Assembly (NCBI RefSeq): GCF_946479975.1
Contig: NZ_CAMLIX010000006.1
Coordinates: 1 to 49,028 of the forward strand
Length of the DNA: 49,028 nt
DNA from: an uncultured Flavobacterium sp.
Lineage (GTDB): Bacteria > Bacteroidota > Bacteroidia > Flavobacteriales > Flavobacteriaceae
Direction: 5' to 3'
Shown here: piece after piece, positions 9,401 to 17,788 of the stretch
Numbering within the stretch: the stretch's first letter is position 1
Layout of the letters: every line of letters starts with the position of its first letter
Notes under the pieces: model-generated
What the model was told of the DNA's origin: nothing
Database searches by the model: none
Seen by the model: only the letters and a program-made list of their open reading frames with translations
Program-made: the position numbers and the translations under genes

Positions 9401-10069
9401 TCCTGCATAAATCCAAAGAATTAAAATACGGAACATTGGCGAAACCTTCAATGCGGTATAAATACTCAAATAACCAATTCCTAAAACCATTATGGCCGTT
9501 CCTAAAATTCCGGTCCAGTTTTCTGCAAATTGATGTTCGAGTTTTTTTATTAAGATAGAAAAAGCACTTTCTTGATAAACTTCTTCTTCCAGTTCTTTTG
9601 GTTCTTCATTAGCTAGAACATCTTCGAATGTTTCTGTCGATAAATTTTCAATTAATTCTGGAGTTTCTTTTTCTTCAACATTCTCATCAATATAATGCAC
9701 CGGAATTGTTGACGAATCAGTTGCGAATATTGGTTTCTCTTCTAATTCTTCTGCTGCTTTGTTTTCTTCAATCACAGAAATAGAATCAATCACAGGAATT
9801 TCTTCTGAAATAACAGGAGCAACAACTTCTGGAATTTGTTCTGAAATTATATCAACCTCATCCACTTTCGAAGTCAATTTTTCGGGTACAAAATCAGGTT
9901 TTGTGATTTGTTTTTTGATTTCTTCAATTTCTTTTTTCAAAAAACTAAAGTCTTCTTTACTCTTTTTATAAAGAGAATCTAAAGATTCATTTTCCTTTTT
10001 TAGTTTAGAAAAATTATTAAATAAAACAATAACACAGGCAATTAATGACAATAGAATAAAATTCTCCAT
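6413..10069 (-). CDS. Very large polytopic membrane protein, DUF2339 family
   Basis: A 1218-residue protein. It starts with one hydrophobic segment (FILLSLIACVIVLF), then a Lys/Glu-rich coiled coil at about 22-57, then an acidic low-complexity linker to about residue 165. Roughly thirty hydrophobic helices follow to the C-terminus, with a typical first core stretch ENWTGILGTAIMVLGIGYL. This is the pattern of DUF2339 proteins of Bacteroidota, which are very long inner-membrane proteins of unknown function. There are no catalytic motifs that I can point to. It appears to be transcribed alone, ends at the shared terminator, and has about 120 bases upstream before the acetyltransferase gene. Confidence 0.85.
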   Translation of the reverse strand: MENFILLSLIACVIVLFNNFSKLKKENESLDSLYKKSKEDFSFLKKEIEEIKKQITKPDFVPEKLTSKVDEVDIISEQIPEVVAPVISEEIPVIDSISVIEENKAAEELEEKPIFATDSSTIPVHYIDENVEEKETPELIENLSTETFEDVLANEEPKELEEEVYQESAFSILIKKLEHQFAENWTGILGTAIMVLGIGYLSIYTALKVSPMFRILILWIYAGILGGSYYFLQKKEKWFKTGLWLRSAGASLFLFGCFGASQIPALTFITNIPIAYSLIGLGISINLYVGYIIKQQTFLSLHTILSILILCVIPEKLLITFLLASLTATAGIILSYKEKWEYHLLIVISGFIIFDIWFTQGASTLSASQNIFAILGIVLVSVSCMYMQYRSMYANTHFDKIAFITHLTNWILFALGLILHSTGSRVKIFVLLTAGILCLFAALFARKRKIFWLYHLDGMVSFILFALTIIMLNDWKVGLDVIACGLYFLIITCLFIVYKSREVLLHKIFLALNHIFCLVAFVFFIAHLNVLLQLFNITNIFATLLVMMLGTLLVPVCCAAKKEFLEVDPFLIKKDLSLNGVFSILFSLLFFISWYNTIEFSFYYPLLFIALLWCVLRFKFKTNTFDLGRFIFLLITIFMGIFLILTEPKSNLDLVFVLGVAAVITLNWFVKLFYKDESIVKTIGIIGVNALLLSLVYKYLIPYSIIQIFGLFAVALLNHEFLWIQFKRKTLAVENQVLLYVFCLAISVFGSVLFLYDTRFLSNTEIGLIALGLSLIETYLLFADKIRNKSNELISGWKNLIVINSELILFNALVFGFTCIEIDYIPVYLGSLALITFWVFQKIEKINRYNIYSFVLLMATVLLSIYLAIYDDNSNNKIILYSIQTLSVFLSVGYSYLQIKSPREEGKMFISVLPIIQNLWIIALLFIQVEVAYLAPIFMLLAILNFVLINYKKISLAPESVLVIAILPIAISIFYSIKKLNDFTMLDWGLQLLSIVLLTVLVFLIKKKDFIKDLKIDYQIVINAWLSIMMFEQLEHKWLPVFWATTAIVNIWLYYKKIGNKKEISIAYYLLANFHLAFISFYYFESKFEYVYLIIFALLALYIFIIYKYIEDFKFRNSIIIYPATFSIGLFLYLSFDKGILTFFWILESLGLLILGILLKEKYFRYVSLSLVGVCVIRLMFFDLSNADFLIRALVLLGVGIVLLIMNTLFKKYKERFD

Positions 10070-10190
10070 AGCTAAATTTTGAATCGGCTAATGTAAGAAT
10101 TATAGTCTTAACACAATTTTTTGAGGAAAATAGTTTTTGCTTTGAAATAAGAAAGTTCCTAATTGAATTAAAATGAAGATTGCTCTAATT

Positions 10191-10706
10191 TTATTTATCG
10201 ATTTGATAGACAAAATTCAATTTTGGTTTTTCTCCAAAATAAGCCACTTCTTCTTCGGCAATTTTGTTTGCTCCTAATCTTGAAATCGCAATTTGTGATC
10301 TAATGTTTTCTGCACCAATATGGAATTTCACTTTTGAAACATATTGAAAAACATAATCCAGCATCGTTTTTTTTACACTTTGATTAAACCCTTTTCCCCA
10401 GCAGTAAACTGCATAAAAAGTATATCCAATAAAAATACTTTCCTCCTCGGCATTGAAATCGTAAAATCTTGTGCTTCCTACAACTTCTCCCGTGTGTTTA
10501 CTGATAATTTTAAAAGCGCCTTTACTTTTAATAGCACCTTCAAAAAAGTTTTGGAAAACTTCTTTTTTCCATCGGTCTTTGTTTGGATGCTGTTCCCAAA
10601 TTTTAGGATCTGAAGCAGCTTCATATAAAGCATCGAAATCATTTTCTTCTAAAGGAGATAAAATGCAAAGATCATTTTCTAAAACGGGTTGTAAATTAAA
10701 ATTCAT
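10191..10706 (-). CDS. GNAT family N-acetyltransferase (RimJ/RimL-like)
   Basis: A 171-residue acetyltransferase. I use the ATG at 10706 (MNFNLQPVLENDLCILSPL) and not an upstream in-frame start that would add ten residues before the conserved first strand. The fold markers are LEENDFDALYEAASDPKIWEQ at the N-terminus, GEVVGSTRFYDF in the central strands, and a variant acetyl-CoA loop YCWGKGFNQSVKKTML, followed by HIGAENIRSQIAISRLG. This pattern is that of the GNAT_3 subgroup that acetylates protein N-termini or small amines. The substrate is unknown. It reads in the same direction as the DUF2339 gene but is separated by about 120 bases. Confidence 0.85.
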   Translation of the reverse strand: MNFNLQPVLENDLCILSPLEENDFDALYEAASDPKIWEQHPNKDRWKKEVFQNFFEGAIKSKGAFKIISKHTGEVVGSTRFYDFNAEEESIFIGYTFYAVYCWGKGFNQSVKKTMLDYVFQYVSKVKFHIGAENIRSQIAISRLGANKIAEEEVAYFGEKPKLNFVYQIDK

Positions 10707-10812
10707 AATCTGACTTTTTTTACTAAAATTAAACAAGTTTTATATTTTACCAATAGTATAGCCAATAAAATCCAAATTAGTATTTTTATAAAATAATTTT
10801 TACAAATTATTC

Positions 10813-11646
10813 ATGAAACAATTAGAAGAAATAATAAAACAAGTATCTACTAAAAACAGGAGAAATCTTTTTACATTTTTGACAGGTGCAGGAATTTCTT
10901 CCGAAAGTGGCATTCCCACTTACCGAGGTTCTGACGGTATTTGGGTAAAAGGAACTCAATTCCATAAACCAGAAGAATTTGGAACTTTTAAATATTTTAT
11001 GGAAAATCCAAAAGAAGTCTGGCAATATTCTTTGTTTAGAAAAAAAATGTTTGAGAACGCCAAACCTAACAGAAGTCATTATGAATTGGTTGAAATTGAA
11101 AACATTCTGAAAGACCGCTTTCATTTAATAACTCAAAACATTGATAATTTACACCGGCGAAGTGGTACAGAAAGAATCTTTGAAATCCATGGAAACAACA
11201 GAGAAATTAAATGTTCCAATGGCTGTAAAGAAATAATTAATTTGCCTGAAGAAATAAAGGGAAAAGATATTGATGAAGATTTGACCGAAAGAGATATTGA
11301 ACTTCTAAAATGTAAAGAATGTGGCAGCTGGATGAGACCCAATATTTTATGGTTTGATGAGTATTATAACGAACAAACTCATAAAAAATTCAGCACATTA
11401 AAGATTGCTAAAAACTCAGGAATATTATTCATTATAGGTACTTCTGGGGCAACAAATCTTCCAATTGCAATTACCGAAAATACCTTAAAATACGGAGGAA
11501 CTATCGTTGATATCAATACAGAAGACAATCAATTTACCGCTTTAATTAAAGATAAAAAGAACAAAATCATTATTCGTCAGACTGCAACAGAAGCTTTAAA
11601 AACAATTAAAGATATTATTAGTCAAATTCATATTGAAAACAAATAA
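10813..11646 (+). CDS. Sir2 family NAD-dependent protein deacylase
   Basis: A 277-residue sirtuin. Visible motifs are the NAD-binding GAGIS at 25-29 with Arg38 (PTYRGSDGIW), TQNIDNLH at 107-114 and the catalytic His126 in EIHGN. The zinc ligands are Cys134, Cys138, Cys167 and Cys170. NILWFDE at 177-183 and GTSG at 209-212 follow. It removes acyl groups from lysines using NAD+. In CobB/SIRT5-type enzymes a Tyr-x-x-Arg pair recognises succinyl or malonyl groups. By my alignment the Arg is kept (Arg76) but the Tyr position is Ser73, so a deacetylase preference is possible. It stands alone, divergent from the acetyltransferase, and ends at a hairpin terminator. Confidence 0.92.
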   Translation: MKQLEEIIKQVSTKNRRNLFTFLTGAGISSESGIPTYRGSDGIWVKGTQFHKPEEFGTFKYFMENPKEVWQYSLFRKKMFENAKPNRSHYELVEIENILKDRFHLITQNIDNLHRRSGTERIFEIHGNNREIKCSNGCKEIINLPEEIKGKDIDEDLTERDIELLKCKECGSWMRPNILWFDEYYNEQTHKKFSTLKIAKNSGILFIIGTSGATNLPIAITENTLKYGGTIVDINTEDNQFTALIKDKKNKIIIRQTATEALKTIKDIISQIHIENK

Positions 11647-11648
11647 AA

Positions 11649-11686
11649 AACCTTCAAAATCAAAATTTGATTCTGAAGGTTCTTCA
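11649..11686 (+). terminator. Intrinsic terminator after the sirtuin gene
   Basis: AACCTTCA near 11649 pairs with TGAAGGTT near 11674-11681. The inner arms AATCAAA and TTTGATT extend the stem with one mismatch. It sits directly after the sirtuin stop codon and before the convergent GH2 gene. The T-run is weak. Confidence 0.7.
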
Positions 11687-11705
11687 CTCTATTTAAACTA
11701 CTAAC

Positions 11706-13508
11706 TTATTTATATTCTGCTTCTTTCTTAGCGTACCAATCTTTCATCACATAAAAAGCTTTCTTTTTAATTCCCTGATCCGAAATTAAACCTTTGCGGT
11801 TGAAGAAATCTTGAATGTTTGGCAATTGTCTTCTTGGAGATCTAAAGTCGACTAAAATCCACGGAGAAACTCCGGCTAAACCTTCAATTCTGTTGAACAT
11901 TTGTGTGTTTTGAATGTACAATTCTTCCTGATATTCTTCGTTCCAACGTTCTTTTTTATCGCCATGAAGTCCTTGTAAAGCTTCGCCTCCAAATTCACTG
12001 ATAATAACTGGTTTGTTGTACGGAATAACCCATTGCATGTCCTTACAAGATTCATTTGTTCCTCTGTACCAGCCTAGATATTGGTTAAAACTTACAATGT
12101 CAACATATTCGTTCATATTGTCGTGAAGTGTATTAACATTGTTCGGACTTTTGGTCACTTCCATCGCCATACTAATTAAACGAGAATTGTCTTGCGTGCG
12201 TGCGTATTTCGCCAGTTTGCTTAAAAAAACATCTCTCTCATCGCTATGTGGCGTTTCGTTTGCAATAGACCAAATCACGATACCGCAACGGTTTTTATCT
12301 CTGTAAATCATATCATGCAATTGGCGTTCTGCGTTTGCGTACGTATCAGGATTTGTCCACGAAATGGTCCAATAAACCGGTACTTCAGACCAAATCATAA
12401 TTCCCATTTTTTCGGCTTCCCTAACCATTTTTTCGTTGTGCGGATAATGCGCCAGACGGACATAATTACAACCTAATTCTTTTGCCCAGTTCAGCAATGT
12501 AATCGCATCATCTTCCGACCAAGCTCTACCCGATCTAAAAGGTGCTTCTTCATGAATACTGATTCCGCGTAAAAAGACTTTTTTCCCGTTTAATAAAATC
12601 TCTTTCCCTTTTGTTTCAATAGTTCTAAAACCAATTTTATCGGCAATATTTTCATCTGCCTTGCTAATAATTACGTCATATAATTTAGGTTTTTCAGGTG
12701 TCCATAAAACTGGATTGGCTTTTATTTCAAAATACGCCATTCCTTTTGCGTCTGTCGTAATATTCTTTTTGATTTTCAATTCGGGAATTGAAACAGAAAC
12801 AGATTGATTGCCGCTTTCACTATTTAGCTTTATCCAGCCTGAAATTTTTCCTTTTTCTTTTTTATCCAATTGAACCAGATAATCTTCGATATATGTATTC
12901 GGAACTTGTGCTAAAGTCACATCTCTTGTGATACCGCCGTAATTCCACCAATCCATGTTTACCGTTGGTACATTATCTTTGTGACGTTTGTTATCGACTT
13001 TTACAACTACGAAATTATTTCCGTCAACTAATAAATCGGTTACGTCAAAATTGAAAGGCGTGTAACCGCCAACGTGAGTTCCAGCCATCTTTCCGTTTAC
13101 GTACACTTTCGCATCATAATTAACTGCTCCGAAATATAAAATTCCTTTGCTTTTAGCATCTTTTTTATAATTAAAGTCTTTTTGAAACCAAACTGTTCCT
13201 TCGTAAAAAAACAATCTTTCATCTTTCGAATTCCAATCAGACGGAATGTCCATTGTTGCAGAAGTCGCGAAATTATATTCGGTTAAATCTGTGTTATTCC
13301 ATTTTTTATTTTCGAAAAATCCGTTGTTTTTAAAAGGCATTAAACGATAATCGTAATAGCCATTTTCTAACGGATCTACGATATAACTCCATTTTCCGTT
13401 TAAAGTAATATTGTTTCGAGCAGAAATATTTGATACCAAAGGAACTTCCTGTGCCGTTGCTTTTCCCATCAAAAGGAAAGTAAAACACAGCATTACAATT
13501 TTTTTCAT
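11706..13508 (-). CDS. Glycoside hydrolase family 2 enzyme (beta-glucuronidase/beta-galactosidase type), secreted
   Basis: A 600-residue protein from the ATG at 13508, which gives a clean signal peptide MKKIVMLCFTFLLMGKATAQ; the frame is open further upstream but that part runs through a repeat. The N-terminal sugar-binding beta-sandwich holds MDIPSDWN and GTVWFQKDFNY. A beta-sandwich linker follows, then a TIM barrel. The barrel carries the acid/base Glu in WSIANETPHSD at about residue 418 and the nucleophile Glu in VIISEFGGEALQG at about 504, both in the GH2 pattern. RLAHYPHNE is also typical. The exact sugar (glucuronate, galactose or another) cannot be set from sequence. It is the last gene of the PUL and should trim oligosaccharides in the periplasm. 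Confidence 0.85.
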   Translation of the reverse strand: MKKIVMLCFTFLLMGKATAQEVPLVSNISARNNITLNGKWSYIVDPLENGYYDYRLMPFKNNGFFENKKWNNTDLTEYNFATSATMDIPSDWNSKDERLFFYEGTVWFQKDFNYKKDAKSKGILYFGAVNYDAKVYVNGKMAGTHVGGYTPFNFDVTDLLVDGNNFVVVKVDNKRHKDNVPTVNMDWWNYGGITRDVTLAQVPNTYIEDYLVQLDKKEKGKISGWIKLNSESGNQSVSVSIPELKIKKNITTDAKGMAYFEIKANPVLWTPEKPKLYDVIISKADENIADKIGFRTIETKGKEILLNGKKVFLRGISIHEEAPFRSGRAWSEDDAITLLNWAKELGCNYVRLAHYPHNEKMVREAEKMGIMIWSEVPVYWTISWTNPDTYANAERQLHDMIYRDKNRCGIVIWSIANETPHSDERDVFLSKLAKYARTQDNSRLISMAMEVTKSPNNVNTLHDNMNEYVDIVSFNQYLGWYRGTNESCKDMQWVIPYNKPVIISEFGGEALQGLHGDKKERWNEEYQEELYIQNTQMFNRIEGLAGVSPWILVDFRSPRRQLPNIQDFFNRKGLISDQGIKKKAFYVMKDWYAKKEAEYK

Positions 13509-13588
13509 ATTGTTTTTATTTTTAATTATATGATTTAATGTAGCAACTACATTTGGACGCGGATTAAACGGATTCATTATCACGAAGA

Positions 13589-13639
13589 CGCGGATAAAAA
13601 CGGATTTTTCAATAAAATAAAATCTGTTTTTTTCCGCGC
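13589..13639. repeat. Imperfect intergenic palindrome (CGCGGAT type)
   Basis: A 20-base arm at 13589-13608, starting CGCGGATAAAAACGG, is matched in inverted orientation at 13620-13639 (18 of 20 pairs). The flanks at 13549-13690 contain further degenerate fragments such as ACGCGGATT and AATCTGTG. It lies between the GH2 and the agarase-like gene. Confidence 0.6.
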
Positions 13640-13712
13640 TTTTACGAATGCAAATCTGTGTCATCAGCGTTCTATTTACGCAAGCCGATTTTTAATTTTT
13701 AATTCCTAATTT

Positions 13713-15125
13713 TTAATTCTTTTTATCAAAATAACGAGTTAGCTCATAAGCGTTATCGTTAATCACTTTCATCTCTTTTAACAAAGGCAAATACGGTTCG
13801 AAATTGCTGTTTACGATTCCTTTGTTTGAATCTCTGTTCGAATAATCGGTACTTAAATCCAGCGGATCATTATCCATATATTTGAACCAATGCCAACCGA
13901 CGCTGTTTTTGTTTTTAAGCAAATCCAAAGTGAAATTCTGATAGAAAAGTCCGCGTTCTTTTTGCGTGCGAACCAGCCAGCCTGCTCCTGTATTATTTGG
14001 CAAACCAGAATCTTCTCCTTTGGTGTACCATTCTGTAATTAAAAATGGTTTTCCCGACCATTCTCCCCAATTGTTCATCAGTTCCTGATTGGGCTCCCAT
14101 TTTCTGTAATGATTTATGGAAATAATATCCATATACTTTCCTGCCACTTTAAAAATCTCAGGATTGGTCAATTCCTGTTCCTTATCCTGATTGAAACGGC
14201 ATCCTAAATACAGGTGATTGGGATCTGCTTTTCTAAGCGCTTCGGTTACTTTTTTCATGTAAGTTTCAAAATAAAATGCTGTAAAAGCCATTCTATCTTC
14301 TTGAGTAACATCAGCTAATGATGCATTAAATCCTTTTCGTTTATCTAACCAAGCTTTTGCAGCGATATATCCCTGCTCATCTTTGGCTAATAAAGTTAAA
14401 TGTTTATCTAATGCGTCATTAAACCAAGGAAGCTCATTATCAGTAAAATAACCCATCAAATACTTATCATTTTTGTATTGAGAAACTTCTTCAACTGCTT
14501 TTTGAACATAAGCGTCAAATTCTTTATCAAAAACCATAACCAGATCAAAACGGTAGTTCTGCCAGCTGGCTTCTTTGTATTTTCCGCCATATTTTTTAAT
14601 ATGATCTGAATGATACCTTCCCATTGGCGAAATAATCACGGTATAAACCAGCGGATTTTCTGCATTTCGAACCAAATCAACATTCGACCACGCTCCTACG
14701 CCATTGAATCCGTTGTCACGAAGTAATTTTGATTCTTGTTTGACCCAATTTTCTTTGCTCCCGAATTTTTTATCAAACGCTTTCTGCTGATTAACAGAAC
14801 GTCCAGCATTGAAAACCGCAATTCCTTTATAAATAAACGGATAACCTTCTGGATCAATAATCCACCATCTATTGTCTATTTTTTCGGTTCTAAAAAATCC
14901 TGTTGCTTCTTTCTGCCAAACTTTAAAGCCGCCAAAAGTTGAAATTGGTTCTTGTTTTTTGGTTTTAAACCCAGGAAGTTTGTCAATTGTTTTAGCATCA
15001 TAAGCCACCCATTTTGGATCTAATGCATTTTGTCTGGCTTCGACTTTTTGGTACGTAATTTTATTCTGAGCGTGTAATGAAATCAGGCTTATAAAACAGA
15101 ACAATACATAAATGGAATGTTTCAT
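13713..15125 (-). CDS. Secreted clan-A glycoside hydrolase, beta-agarase (GH50)-like
   Basis: A 470-residue protein from the ATG at 15125; its signal peptide ends near SLHAQ. The motif ATGFFRTEKIDNRWWIIDPE followed by GYPFIYKGI is the opening of GH50-like agarase barrels. The barrel then shows GYFTDNELPWFND with the probable acid/base Glu at about residue 230. PFLITEWYTKG carries the probable nucleophile at about 365. Such enzymes cleave beta-1,4 links in agar-type galactans, but related clan-A proteins in soil Bacteroidota PULs may have other substrates. It sits between the PKD lipoprotein and the GH2 gene. The clan assignment is strong; the family and substrate are tentative. Confidence 0.65.
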   Translation of the reverse strand: MKHSIYVLFCFISLISLHAQNKITYQKVEARQNALDPKWVAYDAKTIDKLPGFKTKKQEPISTFGGFKVWQKEATGFFRTEKIDNRWWIIDPEGYPFIYKGIAVFNAGRSVNQQKAFDKKFGSKENWVKQESKLLRDNGFNGVGAWSNVDLVRNAENPLVYTVIISPMGRYHSDHIKKYGGKYKEASWQNYRFDLVMVFDKEFDAYVQKAVEEVSQYKNDKYLMGYFTDNELPWFNDALDKHLTLLAKDEQGYIAAKAWLDKRKGFNASLADVTQEDRMAFTAFYFETYMKKVTEALRKADPNHLYLGCRFNQDKEQELTNPEIFKVAGKYMDIISINHYRKWEPNQELMNNWGEWSGKPFLITEWYTKGEDSGLPNNTGAGWLVRTQKERGLFYQNFTLDLLKNKNSVGWHWFKYMDNDPLDLSTDYSNRDSNKGIVNSNFEPYLPLLKEMKVINDNAYELTRYFDKKN

Positions 15126-15167
15126 TAAATTCGTTTTTAATTGTTTTGAGGAAATCTTGATGTTGGG

Positions 15168-15316
15168 TTTAAACACATAGAAACATAGTTTTTCTTTTTA
15201 TTGATAAAGGCGTTTCACTTGCATTAATTCACATAGCAGTTACTTACTCGTTGTGGTAAGCTTTGTCAAAGTTTTAAACTTTGACAAAGCTGGTAATGTT
15301 TATCTATGTGTTTAAA
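15168..15316. repeat. ACATAG-type intergenic repeat, copy 1, with 13-bp terminal inverted repeats
   Basis: The element is bounded by TTTAAACACATAG at 15168-15180 and its exact reverse complement at 15304-15316. Inside are GAAACATAG, AAGGCGTTTCACTT and a 33-base palindrome at 15259-15291 made of AGCTTTGTCAAAGTTT and its complement. Relatives lie at 17586-17780 and 45488-45622. There is no ORF inside, so it resembles a non-autonomous mobile or REP-like element. Confidence 0.75.
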
Positions 15317-15319
15317 AAA

Positions 15320-16219
15320 TTATTTAGACAAATAGATATGATCAATATCAAAAGTGTAATTGTTTAAAGCTCTTACATCTTCTGGATCAACACTTCTTAA
15401 CACCAAAATATCTTTGATTTTAGTTAAGTCTAATGCAGCATTTTGCTTTTTATAATCTGCAATTGGAATTTTAACCATGTTCCAAGCTCCATCTCTTTTT
15501 AATCCGTATAGATTGCTTGTGGCATCAAATTCTACATAACCGGAATTCGAAGCATCTTTCATTCTGAATCTGATTTTTCCTGTACTCGTTGTTCTTACTG
15601 CCAGATTAAGATATGTATAGGATGAAATGTCTGTGAAGTTTACAAACTGCAGAATTGCCATTGCCCATTTTGCTTCTGCTGCAGGCGGTGTCGCTGGAAG
15701 AGTAAAATTTCTATATGCATTTTCATATCCTTCTGCCGCTACTTCTTTCATTACAAATTGATTGCTTGAAACCCAGTTTAAAACAGGAGCTGTTTTAGTA
15801 AAATCAGGATTTTCAGAATAAATTTTAAGAGCATCTGCCGGCACAACAATTGGCGGCGTTGGCGGTGCTTCAACCTCAACGGTAAAAGTTTTCTTTTCGA
15901 CTGTATTATCCGTATGGGTTATTTCAAGAGTTGTGGTAAATTTTCCCGCTTTGGTGTATTTTACTTCCACAATTGGCTCGATAGAAACTCCTGGAGATCC
16001 GCCTTGAAAAGTCCATTTTATAGCACGCACTTTTGTTGAAGAATCTGTATAGGTTACTGTTTCTCCTCCTTTGATAGTTGTACTTGTTGAAGTGGCTTCA
16101 ATTGTTCCTTTTTTATAAAGATATACTTCGCGCACATCATCTTCACAGGAAAACAAAAGGGCAAAAAGAGCGAAAAACAAATATTTGAATTTTGCTGTAT
16201 GATTTAATTTTATGATCAT
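15320..16219 (-). CDS. PKD-domain surface lipoprotein, probable glycan-binding protein
   Basis: A 299-residue lipoprotein; its signal ends in FALFALLFSC (lipobox Cys near residue 25). A PKD-like Ig domain follows at about 40-115 (GGETVTYTDSSTKVRAIKWTF is split here; GGSPGVSIE), then a Pro-rich linker PPTPPIVVP. The C-terminal half forms a beta-sandwich with WAMAILQFVNF, GKIRFRMKD, WNMVKIPIADY and DIDHIYLSK, like carbohydrate-binding modules. No catalytic residues are evident. Its position between the GH10 and agarase-like genes suggests it captures glycan at the cell surface for the SusCD pair. This role is inferred from architecture and context. Confidence 0.75.
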   Translation of the reverse strand: MIIKLNHTAKFKYLFFALFALLFSCEDDVREVYLYKKGTIEATSTSTTIKGGETVTYTDSSTKVRAIKWTFQGGSPGVSIEPIVEVKYTKAGKFTTTLEITHTDNTVEKKTFTVEVEAPPTPPIVVPADALKIYSENPDFTKTAPVLNWVSSNQFVMKEVAAEGYENAYRNFTLPATPPAAEAKWAMAILQFVNFTDISSYTYLNLAVRTTSTGKIRFRMKDASNSGYVEFDATSNLYGLKRDGAWNMVKIPIADYKKQNAALDLTKIKDILVLRSVDPEDVRALNNYTFDIDHIYLSK

Positions 16220-16326
16220 GATTTCGGTTTTTTGGTTAATTTTTTTTTGATAGAGAAAAAAGAGACAAGAGCAAAGAAGAAAGACCTTCTCAAAAATCTT
16301 ACTTCTTGCTTCTTTCCTCTCCTAGT

Positions 16327-17418
16327 CTATTTCAATCCATCTAAAAAGCCTTGATAAGCTGGTTTTTTATTATAATCAGCATCTAGAAGTAATGGATATT
16401 CTTTGAAATGCCAGAAACTGGTCAGCCAAGTGTATTTGTCTGTCACACCCCAAGTTGAGATTGCGAATTTTTGAGTTTGAGGCAATTCTTCATACATCGA
16501 TACAATGTATTTGTAGGTTTCGGCTTGTTTTTGATTTTCAGTTTCATTAAAAACATACGAATCTGATTTTCCTGTATTGACTTTAATATCCAATTCTGAA
16601 ATGTGAATTAGCAATCCTGTAGAAGCCATGTCGGTAAAACCCGTTTTCATGGTTTGTCTGTTGGTATCTGTTGCATAGTGAAACTGATCTCCTAAACCAT
16701 CAATAGGAACTCCGTTGGCTTTGAATCTTGTAACCATTTTTTTGATCGAAGCTCTTTTTCCTGCATCCAAAACAACGCTGTAATCATTGTAAAATAATTT
16801 CGCATCTGGATCTGCTGCTTTTGCATAACGAAAACATCTTCCGTAAAAACCAATTGGATCTTTAAAAAGTGAATTGATAACGGTTTCGTTTCTCATTGCG
16901 CCGCCATCGGCAAAAACTTCGTTGACAACATCCCAGCTTTTTACTTTTCCTTTGTAACGTCCTACAACATCTGTAATGTAAACTTTCACTTTAGATTCGA
17001 AGGCAATAGAATCGTATTTAGCATTTTTAAACCATTCTGGAAATGAATCGTACCAAACCAAGGTATGTCCGTGAACTTCCATTTTATTGTCTTGTGCAAA
17101 ACCTACCAAATAGTCGGCTGCGGTATAATTGTATGCTGTTGAAGAAGTCCAGATACTCGCCATTTTCATTTCGAATTCGGCTGTAATCTGATTGTAATGT
17201 TTTAAAACGGCATTTTTATAATTGGCTTCATTTTGTAAATCTTTCATTTTTACAGCAGCGCCAATTTTAAATTTTGCTTTTTCTTTTAAAGTCTGCGTAA
17301 TTGGATTTGGATTTCCAGTATCGCTTTCATCAGCATTTATAAAAACTACTTTTTCATCGTTGCTGCATGAAGCAAACAATAAAGCAGTTATTGCGCCTAA
17401 AATATATTGTTTTATCAT
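16327..17418 (-). CDS. GH10 endo-1,4-beta-xylanase, lipoprotein
   Basis: A 363-residue enzyme with a lipoprotein signal (ITALLFASCSNDEK), so it is membrane-anchored and probably surface-exposed. The GH10 barrel is plain to see. It shows GHTLVWYDSFPEWF in strand 3, WDVVNEVFADGG with the acid/base Glu at about residue 166, FYNDYSV, GLGDQFHYAT, and ISELDIKVNTG with the nucleophile Glu at about 274. WGVTDKYTWL is near the end. GH10 enzymes cut internal beta-1,4-xylosidic bonds, so this is the best single clue that the PUL targets a xylan. It follows susD after a 370-base gap filled with repeats and may have its own promoter there. Confidence 0.95.
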   Translation of the reverse strand: MIKQYILGAITALLFASCSNDEKVVFINADESDTGNPNPITQTLKEKAKFKIGAAVKMKDLQNEANYKNAVLKHYNQITAEFEMKMASIWTSSTAYNYTAADYLVGFAQDNKMEVHGHTLVWYDSFPEWFKNAKYDSIAFESKVKVYITDVVGRYKGKVKSWDVVNEVFADGGAMRNETVINSLFKDPIGFYGRCFRYAKAADPDAKLFYNDYSVVLDAGKRASIKKMVTRFKANGVPIDGLGDQFHYATDTNRQTMKTGFTDMASTGLLIHISELDIKVNTGKSDSYVFNETENQKQAETYKYIVSMYEELPQTQKFAISTWGVTDKYTWLTSFWHFKEYPLLLDADYNKKPAYQGFLDGLK

Positions 17419-17434
17419 CGTTTTTCGTTTTAAA

Positions 17435-17571
17435 ATTCGGAAGTCAGATCAGGATTATTCCAACTTCCGAATGGGTTATTACTAACTTTAACCTTAACTC
17501 TTTTGATATATTTTTATCTGCCGATCTGCTAAATCTGCGGGAAAAATTATTCTCACGCAGATCTGGCAGAT
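17435..17571. repeat. Two palindromes upstream of the GH10 gene
   Basis: ATTCGGAAGT at 17435-17444 pairs with ACTTCCGAAT at 17463-17472. Further left in transcript terms, ATCTGCCGATCTGC at 17516-17529 pairs with GCAGATCTGGCAGAT at 17557-17571 with one bulge. Both lie in the 370-base gap between susD and the xylanase gene. They could form mRNA hairpins that set the relative expression of the two gene groups. Confidence 0.55.
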
Positions 17572-17585
17572 TAAGCTGATTTTTT

Positions 17586-17780
17586 TTACACATGGAAACA
17601 TAGATTTTGTTTGCGCTTAGAAGGCGTTTCACTCTCATGAAAAAACATAGTTCTATGTGTTTTTAAGCTTTGTCAAAGTTTAAAACTTTGACAAAGCTGG
17701 TTTACGTTTCGCTATGTTTGAGAATTGTGTTTCTCTTAAATCTCTTTTTAAGAAAAATAATGCTGCGTTTCTATGTGTAA
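17586..17780. repeat. ACATAG-type intergenic repeat, copy 2
   Basis: It starts TTACACATGGAAACATAG and ends CTATGTGTAAA. Inside it carries AAGGCGTTTCACT and a 33-base palindrome at 17666-17698 that begins AGCTTTGTCAAAGTTT, nearly identical to the one in copy 1. It occupies the half of the susD-xylanase gap nearest susD. No gene is seen in this gap. Confidence 0.7.
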
Positions 17781-17788
17781 ATCAAACT

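Noticed and set aside
13509..13664. N-terminal extension of the GH2 protein
   Set aside because: It runs through a palindromic intergenic repeat and places the signal peptide internally.
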